DNA of 64,000 nucleotides from Proales similis. Taxonomy: Eukaryota > Rotifera > Eurotatoria > Ploima > Proalidae. How positions within the stretch are numbered: position 1 is the first letter of the stretch; each line of letters begins with the position of its first letter. The translations under genes and the position numbers were made by a program. Of the stretch, positions 24,230 through 35,722 are shown piece by piece. The notes below the pieces were generated by a model that saw only the letters and a list, made by a program, of their open reading frames with translations, had not been told where the DNA came from and ran no database searches. The DNA lies in contig JAGVRJ010000006.1 of NCBI GenBank assembly GCA_019059635.1, forward strand, positions 682,001 to 746,000, read 5' to 3'.

Positions 24230-25062
24230 ATGGTGGTAAGAGCTTGTGAGCATCTCGATTCAAGCCGTTAAAAGCTCTAAATGACCAAAAAAAGGAAACC
24301 AAACTCAATGATCTGCTCGAGGTGCTCTGTCACGATGTACGAGACTGCAAAGGATCGCTGCAAATGCTTCTCTACAAGCTTGATCAGATGAATCAAGCCG
24401 AGCTGGACTGGACCAATCTTCTCAACAGCTTGAGAATACTTTCATCCGACTTCATCTCGGTGACCAAGTTCCTCAGGGATCGAAAAGAAATCATTCTCAA
24501 GTCGAGCGTCATCTTGCCCAAACACTTTTCCGAGCAAATCGATCCCGCCGTTCAGGTTTGCGGCTTTCGCAATTATTTTCTGCCCCTCCCGATCTTGGAC
24601 GAGACATCAACTCAAGGCTCTGAGCGAAAATCGAATCAGCGTTTTCAATCAAGACGTGATTCCTCAAATTCTGCGAACTAAACTCGTTCCAGCTTTGGAA
24701 GAAGACGAGATCAAGCTGTATCAGGCTGCCAAGGAGTTTGAACTAGCGCGCAGCTCTGACGTAAGCCCAAATGTTCAGGGTTGAAAAGAGTTCGTCTCAA
24801 GAACTGTTTGGTCGTTTTAGAAAAGTGTGTCGCAGCTGAAAAAGAGTTTGGACGAATCAGCGAATCTGATTGAGAAGCCTCGTCGGGAACAAGACTCAAG
24901 TAACCCAGCATTCAACCCTTTTAGATTCAAAGCTAACGCTGTTTGCAAGCTCGCCTGACCCTTGCCGGACAAACTTTCAACTATCAGGACACGTGGCAGT
25001 TGGCGAATGTTTTGGTAAATCTCTCCAAGGGCGCTCGACCAGGCGGACGCAATCCAATTTAA
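24230..25062 (+). CDS. MED8: Mediator complex subunit 8
   Basis: MED8 is a head-module subunit of Mediator, the RNA polymerase II coactivator, in the nucleus. Five exons (24230-24235, 24295-24555, 24617-24760, 24821-24899, 24950-25062) total 603 nt, 200 aa. The first coding exon is only two codons (Met-Val). Recognisable parts are LNDLLEVLCHDVRDCKGSL with the following LYKLDQ helix, FISVTKFLRDRKEI, SVILPKHFSEQID, the segment VIPQILRTKLVPALEEDE, and the C-terminal QTFNYQDTW motif matching QTFNPTDTN of human MED8. Shorter than the human protein (about 270 aa) because the Gln/Gly-rich tail is absent. Head-to-head with PPP6R. Confidence 0.85.
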
Positions 25063-25346
25063 GGCCAACGTGCTCAGCTGTATCGCTTTGATTCTAATCT
25101 GCTCTCAAGTGAATGAAGTTTTGCAACATTACGTTGAAGGCGGGAGAAGTATCAAGTCCACGTTAACACTCAAATCAATTTCCTTTTGGTGCCCTGACGA
25201 GCATCATCATCATCATCATGATTCTTTTAAGAAAAATTCCTACTTGTGTGTCACAAATGCTGAAACAGTTGCGCGGATTGTGAAATTTAATTTCAAATCG
25301 GAATAAAAGCCTTGAACTAGAACGATTCATTAATTGCAAAATTAGA
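25063..25346. other. Spacer MED8-GTPBP1 with a CAT microsatellite and poly(A) signal
   Basis: 284 bp between two plus-strand genes. It contains a short CAT repeat at about 25202-25219 and an AATAAA at 25302-25307, only 40 bp before the GTPBP1 start codon. Either the MED8 transcript ends almost at the next start or the two genes are co-transcribed. Confidence 0.5.
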
Positions 25347-27457
25347 ATGATTATGTCACCACCATCTGAAATAACAGATGGTCCAACGATCGGGCCTGGG
25401 ACGAGCGACGATAGCCGCAATCGATCAGGATCAACAGAGTCGGCACAAAAAACTGTAAGAGCTAAACTTGACCACACCCGTCAACTGTTTAAGCTCGTTC
25501 GTATTTAAGCTGAACTGGGAGCAGCCAAATCAAGAGCAAGTTGGCGAGCTGAAAGAATACATAAACAACCGCCTGAAAAATGGGAACGGCGAGTGCATAA
25601 TTACCATCGGTTCAGGCGGTATGTCCAGCAATTGAGTTTAAACTTGCCAGGATTCAGGGTTAATTTTGAGAAATGAAGACGAAGGCTTGACCACCGAGAA
25701 GCTTCTCAGGTGCCAGGAAACTCTACACAGCTTGCAAGACGAGTTGAAATTCCGTGCCACCAGATTGAGAGAAAGAAAAAAAGCGGACCAAAGCGACTGT
25801 TTCATCAGCGAATTCCATCTACGACGTCAATTCAACGAGGACGATTTCATTGAGATCCGAGTAGCCGTTGTCGGCAATGTAGACTCGGGAAAATCGACTC
25901 TGCTGGGCGTTCTAACGCATGGAGTATTGGACGATGGCCGAGGTGAAGCGCGCACGAAGCTTTTCCGACATAAACACGAGATCGAATCTGGACGGACGAG
26001 TAGCGTCGGCAATGACATTCTTGGTTTTGACCTCAATGGCCAAGTGGTCAATCGAACAAATCCGAATAACCAAAGAAGCATGGACTGGGAGACAGTCTGT
26101 CGCCTCTCCTCCAAGGTCATCACGTTCATCGATCTCGCTGGTCATGAAAAGTATCTGAAAACGACCGTATTCGGCATGACTGGCCACGCTCCTGATTTTT
26201 GCATGCTCATGGTATGTAGAAAAATGCGGTCCACTCGATTTTGCGCAAGTTGAACTTTCCTTTTCAAATAGATTGGATCGAACATGGGTAATTAAACAGC
26301 AAACCATTTTTTAAGTGAATAGCTATGAAATCTCGCGCGCAATCTAGGTGTGATTGGCATGACCAAGGAACACCTTGGTCTGGCTCTTTCGCTTAACATT
26401 CCTGTGTTCGTGGTCATCACCAAAATAGACATGTGTCCGCCGAACGTCTACCAGGAGACACTCAAAGTTCTTCAAAAGGTGCTCAAGTCACCGGGATGTC
26501 GTAAAATAGCCTACATTGTGGAAAACTATGATGACATGATCACGTGCGCACTCAATTTCACATCAGAGAGGTAAATGATTATCAGCAGTTTCAATCGTCT
26601 ATTAAAACTTTACATTTAGACTTTGCCCAATAATTCCAGTCTCAAATGTGACAGGCCAGAATCTAGATCTGCTCAAAGCGTTTATAAATCTGCTTAACAA
26701 CCGCGTAGACGATTTCTCAGATGATCCAGCCGAGTTTCAGATAGACGAGATCTACTCAGTGCCCGGAGTAGGCACCGTAGTATCTGGCACATGCCACAAG
26801 GGCCGTGTTCGCGTTAACGAAACGCTCTTGCTCGGGCCCGACCTCATAGGTCAGTTTAGGCCCGCCACTATCAAAGGAGTACACCGAAAGCGCCTGCCTG
26901 TTAAGGAGTGTCGAAGTGGACAAACCGCCTCGTTTGCGCTCAAAAAGGTAGTCAAACTTCGATAATTAGAGCAATTGATCTTGGAAGGCGCTTTTTGATA
27001 GATAAAAAGATCGGAACTTCGTAAAGGAATGGTTCTGATAAGCGAGAAGCTGAATCCATCGGCTGCGTGGGATTTCGAAGCTGAAGTTCTGGTACTGCAC
27101 CACCCCACTACAATAAGTGTAAACTACCAAGCAATGGGTAGGCAATCAGAATTTCATCGTTGAATCGATCACGAACTTAATTCACATTTTTTTGCAGTTC
27201 ACTGTGGCAGCATCAGACAAACAGCTACAATAAAAGCGATGTCTCTGCAGCATATGCGAACCGGAGACAAGGCGAATGTGTCGTTTTCATTCATCAAACA
27301 CCCAGAATACTTGAAAGTGGGACAAAAAATGATATTCAGGGAAGGTCGTACAAAAGGTAAGCAATTGATTTCTATTGCCGCACTAGTTCATACTGTGCAA
27401 GTGTTGAGTCTAGCGGTTGGAACGATCACGAAGGTATTTCCTTGCAGGTCAACATGA
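25347..27457 (+). CDS. GTPBP1: GTP-binding protein 1 (translational GTPase-like)
   Basis: EF-Tu-like GTPase implicated in mRNA turnover and ribosome surveillance. Nine exons: 25347-25454, 25510-25618, 25658-26211, 26272-26287 (16 nt), 26348-26570, 26620-26947, 27002-27137, 27198-27356, 27414-27457; 558 aa. G motifs are visible: G1 GNVDSGKST, the family motif [21 protein letters not shown]3 [10 protein letters not shown]4 TKID and G5 SNVTG, followed by the barrel-domain signatures [21 protein letters not shown] and [12 protein letters not shown]. The 16-nt exon encodes IGSNM, equivalent to the conserved VGSNAG. The 3' end is ambiguous: after AVGTITK the unspliced frame stops at 27457, while skipping 14 nt would give a more family-like ending at 27489. 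Confidence 0.92.
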
Positions 27458-27694
27458 GTCCGAATTCGAAGCCATTTAACATGAATTGAACTTTTATTTG
27501 GCTAAAATATTTAATTTTTTTACTCATCTATAAATTGAACAAAACTGGGAGGAAACTCGCCATTGATATGTTGGCCGTTAAAGGAAAAGGTGTGCGTTGA
27601 TATGTTTTTGGAAAGTGAGGTGGGGGGTCTTGATATGTCGGATTTAAAGAGGCTGAGGAAACAACATTTAGCTGTTGGAGGCCCGACTGAAGGC
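27458..27694. other. Convergent 3' ends GTPBP1 / choline transporter
   Basis: 237 bp between the stops of two convergent genes. On the minus strand an AATAAA (plus-strand TTTATT at 27493-27498) could end the choline-transporter transcript, which would then overlap the 3' end of GTPBP1. Confidence 0.45.
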
Positions 27695-29706
27695 TCATTT
27701 TTTCAATTCACGTTGCTCTTCCTCTGTGTAGTTGACGTTGGCGTTTACGTTTATTCGCGAGAATTCGTCTAAAGTAACGCTCTCTTTGAGCGTGATCGAG
27801 TCGATGGGCACATTGACAATGCATTTGAACACATCCAGCTCTTTGCGTAGAATGCCCTTCTCGAATATGTAGTTGGTGCCAAAAGATACAGCAAGATTGA
27901 CAGCCAGACTGATAAGCATGCTGAAAGTTCGAAACGGAAAGGTCTGCAACTGGTTTTCTTCATCGTAGTACGGATACTTGATTATGGCCGGCAAGTTGAA
28001 GAGCGGCTCGCCGCCCAGTAGTCTCAGAACTATACCTATCCAATAAGCTGAAAGCGATCCGTAAGTATTTGCCTGCTTGATGTAAACAACGCAAAATAGC
28101 TGAGGCAGTAGCACAACGTACACCAGATCGGAACAAAGAAACCACAGGCCGTAAACTGTTTTCACCAATATTCCCATGACAGTGGCCAAGAGCGCCACCA
28201 CAAATATTCCGAATCGCATCACCCAGAGTATTTCAAACTCGCTCGCCTATTTTCAGTGGATAAATAATGATGAATGGATTAGCAGAAACGACAAGCGGTA
28301 AGCCCAAAGAAGGAGTACTTACATCTTGACGAAACACAGATTTCCATACATTTCGTGCAAACATTGAGCTGGCGCTTAAAACACTGGAATCAGCAGAGCT
28401 CATCACTGCAGCAGAGACAGCTCCTAGACCAAAAAATGAGACCGCCGGCGGAGTCAGGTACTGAAGTACCAGCGGCAAAATAAGTTTTTGCTGTTCCGGT
28501 GGAATCGGATTTGTGGCGTTATAGCCTGTTTTGCTCCAATCTGCACAGATGCATGAAATATTCGATTCGCCTCACTTGACGCTGCTTAGCTTACCGGTAG
28601 ATCTTGCCACAGCTCCAATGATCAGAGGAGGAATTCCAGCGACAAGGCATCCAACCGAGGCAATGTATGACAAATACATGGCACTCTTCTCTGTTTTAGC
28701 CGACAGAACGCGTTGAAAGTATACTTGCCAAGGAATTCCGCCTTAAATAAAGGAGAAATTAGATCGATTGAAAGGCGTTTAAAAATAAATCGTGAATTAC
28801 CAAATATGAGAACGAGAAATAGATCAATGTAATAGCCGAGTTCTTTAACCTTGAGCTCTCCGACCCATTCATGTTTGGTGTCTAGTATGCTGCTCGCCGC
28901 CGGGTGACTCATGGCAAACGGGATCGAAATAATCTTTGCATTAGCTAATTAGTCAACGAGAACGCTAATAATCAATAATAATGAGAAAATTGAAAGCCGT
29001 ACGAGTCCCAGAAAAATGCAGAAAAGTTGCACTACATCAGTGTAGGCAACTGAGTAGAGTCCTCCGAATAGCGTGTAGACGACCACCACAATTGCAGATA
29101 CAATAATGGCCACAGAATCGTTCAGGTCCAAGATTACACTCAGAGTTCCACCTCGAATATCGAATTAGAAAAACCAGAAAAGAGATGCTTCGAAGAAAAT
29201 TTGGAGGTACCAAGGGCCGATAGAATGGCAGCTGTCCAAAACATCTCACCAAGTAGGGCAGGGATAAACAGCAGACCGCCCATTCGCTCGCCAAATTTGC
29301 GCTGGAAAGGATCAATCATGGTGACGTAGCCTTCACGTCTCATCTTTCGAGCAAACAGGAGACCACCGAAGACCAAGCTCAGAGCGTAACCGACTGGAGC
29401 TTGACACCATATCAGACCTGATGAGTAAATAACTTCAGCAGTTCCATTAATAAAGCCTCCGCCGACCCATGTGGCTGAAAAGTTCGATTGAATAAAGCGA
29501 GGCGTAAAAATAAAAAAAGAAGGAATCTTACCAGTCATGGTGAACACGCCAACTAAAAGGCCGATATTACGGCCGGCGAGCATGATTTCCTCCGTATTGG
29601 GGTCCTTTTCAGTTGATTTCTGCTTTCGTCCGGCCCATATGCCTACGCCCAGAATTAGGACATAGAACACAATGATGGAAATCAGGCCGCCTATGTAAAC
29701 ACTCAT
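27695..29706 (-). CDS. SLC5A7: High-affinity choline transporter (SLC5A7/ChT1)
   Basis: Sodium-coupled plasma-membrane transporter that supplies choline for acetylcholine synthesis in cholinergic nerve terminals. Seven exons (29706-29532, 29474-29211, 29151-29003, 28933-28801, 28741-28595, 28540-28323, 28246-27695) total 1,638 nt, 545 aa. Very close match to ChT1: [118 protein letters not shown] and [12 protein letters not shown]. Length and the thirteen-helix pattern fit the family. The C-terminus is shorter than in vertebrates. Presence implies a cholinergic nervous system. Start chosen at the conserved N-terminal Met before helix 1. Confidence 0.96.
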
Positions 29707-30766
29707 ATCTAAATTTGATTCGATGAGAAATGGAAAACCGAATTGAAGCCGACTTGGGATGCCAGTATGCTGCTGACGAATTGGTAGAAAAATTTAAAGT
29801 GAGAAAGAAACATGCAAATAGTCATGTATTACAACAGCCTTTATTTTTAAACTCGAGTGTGCCTCTCGAAACAAGTATTATGCGCTCTTATTGATTGTAG
29901 CTCAATTTAAAATGTTCGATTGTCTACTAATGAGATACGCGTTTCGGTTCCAAATCCCATTTATTTTATAGAAAACTAGTTTCTTCATTCATTGTCAAGC
30001 AAAATCAATAATTTATGTGGAAAGCGGAAACTGTTAGTCAAGAATGAGGCGAACGGCATGCGTCAGTTACATTGAGGCGATCATTATTATACCGACTAAT
30101 TAATTTCCTTAATTATTTTGCCGCTGCCAATCTAAGACTCTTAATATGAACAGTTCTTACACTCTCGGCTCGCTTTTGCTCGTTCGCTCTGTTGCTCTCT
30201 TGTTCATTCTCTCCCATCCTTTGTGCTCTCTTTCGTTCTTTTCTTATAAAATGTTGTTGCAAATCTAAATTATGAAGCTGGAGTGACAGGCTCAATGCAG
30301 CTCTAATTTGGTTTATCCGGCCACATACCCAATCGCCCAGCGCTTTCAACTCTAAGATCCAATTTAACGCCAAATCGCTCACAATTAAATCAAGGCATGC
30401 GTGCGTAATACAACCTTCTAATAATTTCTCTTATCTTCCCTCCCTCGGCGACTGGTTTCTAAAAATGAGCGAACGCCATCTTTACAAAAGCCACCTAAAA
30501 GCTACCAAGAAATGACATTATAAAGGTAAAATGGCGTGTAATCAAAGGTCAAACTAGTTTCTCACTTGACATCTAAAAAGAGTTTATGGTCCCTTTAAAG
30601 TTTTGGGATAAGGTTAGATAAATTGCTACACCAAGACAAGTGAAAGGCCTCTGTCTATTCTGAGTTTGAAAAATGTTGCCATGGCAACTGTCTATTTCTT
30701 TATTCAGCTTTTTGGCGTCAAAAGTTTCCTTTAAAACTACAATCAGCATCATCGTCATTGAATAAA
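29707..30766. other. Divergent intergenic region, choline transporter / PPIL6
   Basis: About 1.06 kb between two divergently transcribed genes, presumably both promoters. Composition is AT-rich with a purine/pyrimidine-skewed patch at about 30150-30240. A 90-codon open stretch on the minus strand here is compositionally unlike protein and was not called. Confidence 0.45.
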
Positions 30767-32047
30767 ATGACTTTTAAAAGAATCATAGTCAACGGCCTTT
30801 TGTCCAGCTGGGAGTATCAGAAAGCCAAGCACTGTGCGCTGGTGAGTTGAAACAAGGTGGAATTGGTTCTGAGAAGCTTAAAGCAGCTGGCTTTAGGACG
30901 TAAGCAATTCACGCTCAAATGAGTTTGAAGCGCCGAAACTGGTCGAGATGCTCGAGTTTCAATGGTCGACTTGGTTACAGGAGAAGAAGAACGTATGAAA
31001 AAGTCGATGAGTTTCGAATAATTTAACCAAAAAGAAACCAAAGGAGCTGAAGGGCGACCTTTGGTCATTCAACGAGCCCGTTCTCATTTTTATCGACTTT
31101 CATGTAATCGGTGGAGTCGATCAGCTACTCAAGTGGGCTTCAGATGTTTATCACTACATCGACACTCGAAACGTGTCTCTGTACGAAACGCTCCGCCAGG
31201 AAGCTTACTTTAACTACATCCAAAACAGCGGGGTAGGAGCGAGTTGGAACTTTCTCAATCTACTCAAAGCTTGAACATCATCATCACCATCGTATTAGAA
31301 TCAATACGTTTTTATGGAATTTGAACAAGACGGGCAAGAGCTAGGCTCGATAGTAATCGAGGTTGTGCTTCTTATTTGAATGGCGTAGTCCAGTGATTGT
31401 TGCTAAGTGTTCTATTTCAGCTATTTAGTCGAATCGCACCAAAAACGTGCGAAAACTTTCGGCTGCTTTGCACTGGCGAGAGGGAAAGATCAGAGAACAC
31501 GTCGCATCGTTTACACTACCTTAATACGATTGTGCACCGAATCGTTCCTAACGGGTGGATTCAAGCCGGTGGTAAGCTCTGCTTGAATAATTGAAAATCA
31601 GAACCTGAACCTTGTCCACAGACTTGGTCGGAGGCAAAGGCATCGGCAGCGAGTCAACATTCGGCGACCTCTTCGAAGGTTAGCCTCTAAAATGCTTTTT
31701 ATTAGTTCAAAGTGATTTGAACTCAAAAATTTAGACGAGACATTTGCTGTGAAGCACTCATCTCGAGGAATAGTTGGGATGGCAAACAAGGGACGCCACA
31801 CGAACGGCTCACAATTTTACATTACTCTGGAGCCTTCGCCCTCTATGGATCGTAAATTTGTCGCGTTCGGGTTAGTTCAAGTTGCTTTGAGTCGACACAA
31901 AGCCTTTTTCTTATTCAGTTTTTTAGGAGAGTTGTAGAAGGAAGCTCGACAATCAAAAACATAGAAAAGATCAAGACTCAAAATCAGAGACCTCTGAAAG
32001 AGTGCCGCATTTCCAATTGTGGAGAATACATTTTCAACTTTTCCTAA
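30767..32047 (+). CDS. PPIL6: Cyclophilin-like protein PPIL6
   Basis: Peptidyl-prolyl isomerase-like protein, ciliary/axonemal-associated in other animals (family knowledge). Nine exons (30767-30841, 30884-30899, 30931-30992, 31035-31232, 31299-31361, 31421-31571, 31622-31678, 31735-31870, 31927-32047) total 879 nt, 292 aa; human PPIL6 is 311. The N-terminal half contains FQWSTWLQEKKN, matching FAWHQYLQEKKR of the human protein. The cyclophilin domain (about 140-292) shows PKTCENFRLLCTGE, HRIVPNGWIQAGD, GMANKGRHTNGSQFYIT and DRKFVAFGRVVEG. Exon 2 is 16 nt and the next intron only 31 bp. The first two introns are the least certain, since the N-terminus is poorly conserved. Confidence 0.88.
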
Positions 32048-32280
32048 GCCTTCCGCAGAATATGATAAATAAGAAAAAACGCATTCACTCATTAAAAGTC
32101 TTAGGGACGGGTTTGCTTGAAACCAAGTGTGCGGAATTTTTACAATGCATTTTTCTTATAATCAGAAAAGAAAGGAGAGATTATGAACATTTACGTGTAG
32201 ATGCTAGTGATCTGCTAGTAGGCTGGTTGTCATGGCAATCGGCGTTCAGCTCTCAACCTGCAGCTCATGGGATATTTCGA

Positions 32281-35200
32281 ATGTTTAATATGGCTGAACA
32301 GGGAAAGGGATTTAGCTACAATCTTATAAACGATTCCAAAACTGCAAAGCAAGAGCCAACCATTTGCGAGCAGATAAATCAAGCGCCCAAGTCCGATCTC
32401 GCCAAGTCAGATCTAAAGCAGCTTGTGTCTGATAAATGGGATGATGTGATTGAAAAGCAGTTCGGCAGCTACCTGAGCCAGGGGAAATTCGCAACTCAAA
32501 AAGAGTTGGATCAAGTGCCGAGATGCATTCGTGTCTTTGTTTCATCGACTTTCACCGACTTTTTCAACGAAAGAGAAATTCTCGTCAAAAAGGTTTCGAT
32601 TACTGCACTTGACCTTCTTGTTTAGACCGAATACACACTTACTCTTCTTTACTTGAGGTGTTCCCCGTGGTTCGTGAATGGTGCCGCCAGCGCCAAGTGG
32701 ATTTAGTCGAGTGCGATCTAAGATGGGGAGTGCCAACGGACAGCACTTCAGACCAAACGATTCTCACCTGCCTTAATGAGCTTGATCGTTGTTACAGCGA
32801 GAATCACGGAGAGCCGTTTTTCATTGGAATGCTCGCCGAAAGGTTCAATCTTAGTTGAACGCTTCTTCCTCGAGTGACACTTTTAAACTCGAGCTCTTAG
32901 GTACGGATGGGTGCCTGACATATCTATTCTCAGTTCGGAGATTACACAAGCATATGACTGGATTCCGGGCGTTTCAATTACATTCATGGAGTTCCTGCAT
33001 GGAGCGATAAGATCGAAAAACCAGAACGCACTGTTTTTCTTTCGATCGCCAGATGTCATCGAGTCAATACCTGCCGATCATTTAGACAAGTTTTTCGACT
33101 CTGAACCAATCAGTCGGGCTAACTTAGAAGTGAGTGCAGTCAAAGTCAATTAACGCTACAAGAAAAGCTAATTACTCAACATCGAAGGTAGAAAAAGAAA
33201 GACTGAAAAGGCTGTTTCCTGATCAAGTTATAGATTACAGCTGTTCGTATGTCGGAATTGAAGACGTAACTGGCAGGAAAAAGGTAAAGGCTGAGATGGC
33301 AGAGCATTCATCTACTTGGATGATTCAGCATGTCGCTTAGGTCAAACTTGGCAACTTGGACATGTTTGCCCTGAAAGCTCAAGAGTTCCTCATAAGTGCA
33401 ATAGAGCGCAGCTACCCTTCTATGAAAGAAGTAAACAATTTCACAAATCCATTCGGCCAAAACATTTTCGAGCGAAGTAAATTGGGTCGGAACGTCGTAA
33501 AATGCTTCTCACGATCTATTCAGAATTCCAATAGTCAATGCTCAGCGCAAGATGGTCATTTTTGACAAGCTCTCGTTTTTCGTCGGACGCGATGAGGAGC
33601 TCAAGGCACTGAAGCTGTATTTAACCAAGTCTGAGCACGAGTCTATAAAACTTTTGGGTAAACCGAGAAAGAACGATCGATCTTGAACTGCGTTTTATGC
33701 CGAATTAAAGAGACGGATAATCGCTGGCGTCGGTTGATGATTTACGGTCCAGAAGGATGCGGAAGTAAGTGAATAGAACGCTTTACGTCTGGAAATCTTA
33801 TTTTTCAAAAATACCACTCCCTACAAAAGAGTCTGCCCTGATGGCCAAAGCTGCAGCTTGTTTCGAAAAGGTAGGTCTTTGCATCTGATCGATTTTAAGT
33901 TAAAAGCGTAAAAAGCGCTTAAAAGGATGGCTGGAATGTTTTTAGCTGGTTCTTGCAAATGAACTGCGACTCTCGCTTGGACGAACAGATGCTTGTGGGC
34001 TTTGTGCTTCACTTCAATCGTAAGTGTCTTCAAACCCATTTACTGTTTGATAAACGCAAATTTGTGTTGAATGCGTTCCCATTGAAAATATATAATTGGT
34101 AAACTTTAGAGGACGTTCGCAACCATGAGCAACTGGTCGATTTGGGACAAAGTGAACTGGATGATCTAGTTAAGCAAACGGTTGATAAGATGAAAGATAA
34201 ATCTAAAATTTTGATCTTAATCGATGACCTTAGCCATGTGAACAGATTGAAAACATTTTTCCGACGAATTCGTTTGTAATAATTTTTCTCTATTTAAAGC
34301 GTACACAACTTCCATCAGAGCTGCCGGAAAACGTTTTTTTGGTCGTTTCCTGTGACCTGGAAAACTACGAAAAGATAGAAGAGGAGTGGGATCGCATGGA
34401 GCTGAAAGGCTTACCCAAACAAGATGCCAAACTCTTTATTGAGAACTACTTGAAGAACTACAACAAAGTAAACTCTTTCTAAAACACCAAGTTGATTTGG
34501 CCGGATTCTAAGAGGGATGTGTTTAAGACATTGGAAGAAAATCAGATGGCTCTTGTACTTGCCAAGGAGCCTACTTGCTTCAGTCCACTATGGTTGGGCT
34601 ACGTAGGCAACGAAATTCGCATATTTGGCGAATTTCGCAGGCTAAATGAAAAGATCGAGCAGCTGCCGTCGGGCTTATCTGAGCTGACCAAGAATATGAT
34701 TGAAAGAATAAATGCTGACTTTGAGGACAATTTAGTTGCTGATGTAAGTGTCTTGCCAAAAATGACCTTGAACAAGGCAGGCGAATTGATGCTCTTCCTA
34801 GTTCTTGTGCATTTTGTACGCTTCTGAAAATGGAGTGCCAGAAAACGAGGTGCCATCTGTCTTCAAATCACTGTCTGACTCGGACGGAAAAGTCAACAAA
34901 CTTAAATGGAGTCAGCTAATTCACAGCCTGCAGCCATTTCTGACCAGCTTTTCGTTTGCTTCTATTCAACTCATTGAATTCAGGCACAAATCAATCAAGA
35001 AGGTATTTTTATTCTCTTGTCAGAGCCTATTGATTCAATAGCTTTTGCTTAAAAGATCCTTCATGAGATTTTTTTCGCCGACGAGACACGACCGCTGGAA
35101 AATTTCCACACTCGTCTGATTGAACTTTACAAGAACATGGAAACGCACCGACTGTTTGCTGTTCGCTCTTTGAGCTTTCACCTAAACGAGACCCAAAATT

Positions 35201-35721
35201 TCATCGAGCTAGCCAAGCTTTCACAAACACGAGACGGCATTTTGTATCTCAAGCCATTCGAACGCTCCTCTTATCTTAAGGTTGGTCTCACTCAGCAATT
35301 TCTCAAAAGTTTCCCAGCATTTCTGAGCTTTATTTCCTTAAGAATATTCGCTGCCCCTACATTTTTCAAGAATCGCGTCGAGGCGAGGTTCTAATCTGCC
35401 GAATTTGCGCGCAGAAAGTTATAAATCAGTTCCAACTGGAAATGAGCTGCATCATCTGTGGCGGTCACATTCTGCATGGAGGCAAATCCCTAGCAGGCTA
35501 CTGTAGCACACACTGCGAAATGGGAATGCCCAATGGCTATTTTAAATGTGGTAATTCAGTTTATTTCTGATCTTCAATATCAACGACTCAAATAAAATCA
35601 TTCTGGTCAAGTAAACTGCCGCGCACTTTTAAAGAGAGACGACCAAATTTTCAAGCCAGTCGAGGCTCGTCTCTGCCCTTACTGCAATTTATTTAATCGA
35701 TGCTGCAAATTGACTGAATAA
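32281..35721 (+). CDS. DUF4062-NACHT (STAND) NTPase with C-terminal Cys-rich module
   Basis: Sixteen exons (32281-32592, 32658-32842, 32901-33129, 33188-33283, 33341-33476, 33535-33657, 33711-33764, 33830-33870, 33926-34019, 34110-34237, 34300-34467, 34513-34743, 34802-35002, 35056-35280, 35343-35550, 35612-35721) give 846 aa. DUF4062 begins at about residue 83 (IRVFVSSTFTDFFNERE) with DLRWGVP and ITFMEFLHGA. A STAND NTPase follows: Walker A GPEGCGKSAL (about 373, split by an intron) and Walker B KILILIDDL. This is the N-terminal layout of NWD1, TEP1 and TTC41. Instead of WD40 or TPR repeats it ends in a module rich in CxxC pairs (CRIC, CIIC, CSTHC, CVNC, CPYC), probably zinc-binding. The intron between exons 11 and 12 (34468-34512) could alternatively be only 24 bp. 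The start is tentative because the frame is open upstream. Confidence 0.8.
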
Positions 35722-35722
35722 A
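35717..35722 (+). terminator. AATAAA overlapping the stop codon
   Basis: The stop codon of the STAND gene (TAA, 35719-35721) lies inside an AATAAA hexamer. If used, the 3' UTR would be only about 15-30 nt. Confidence 0.4.

Noticed and set aside
30113-30382. 90-codon minus-strand open stretch upstream of PPIL6
   Set aside because: Arises from a purine-rich/pyrimidine-rich patch; repetitive Arg/Glu/Lys composition and no conserved features.
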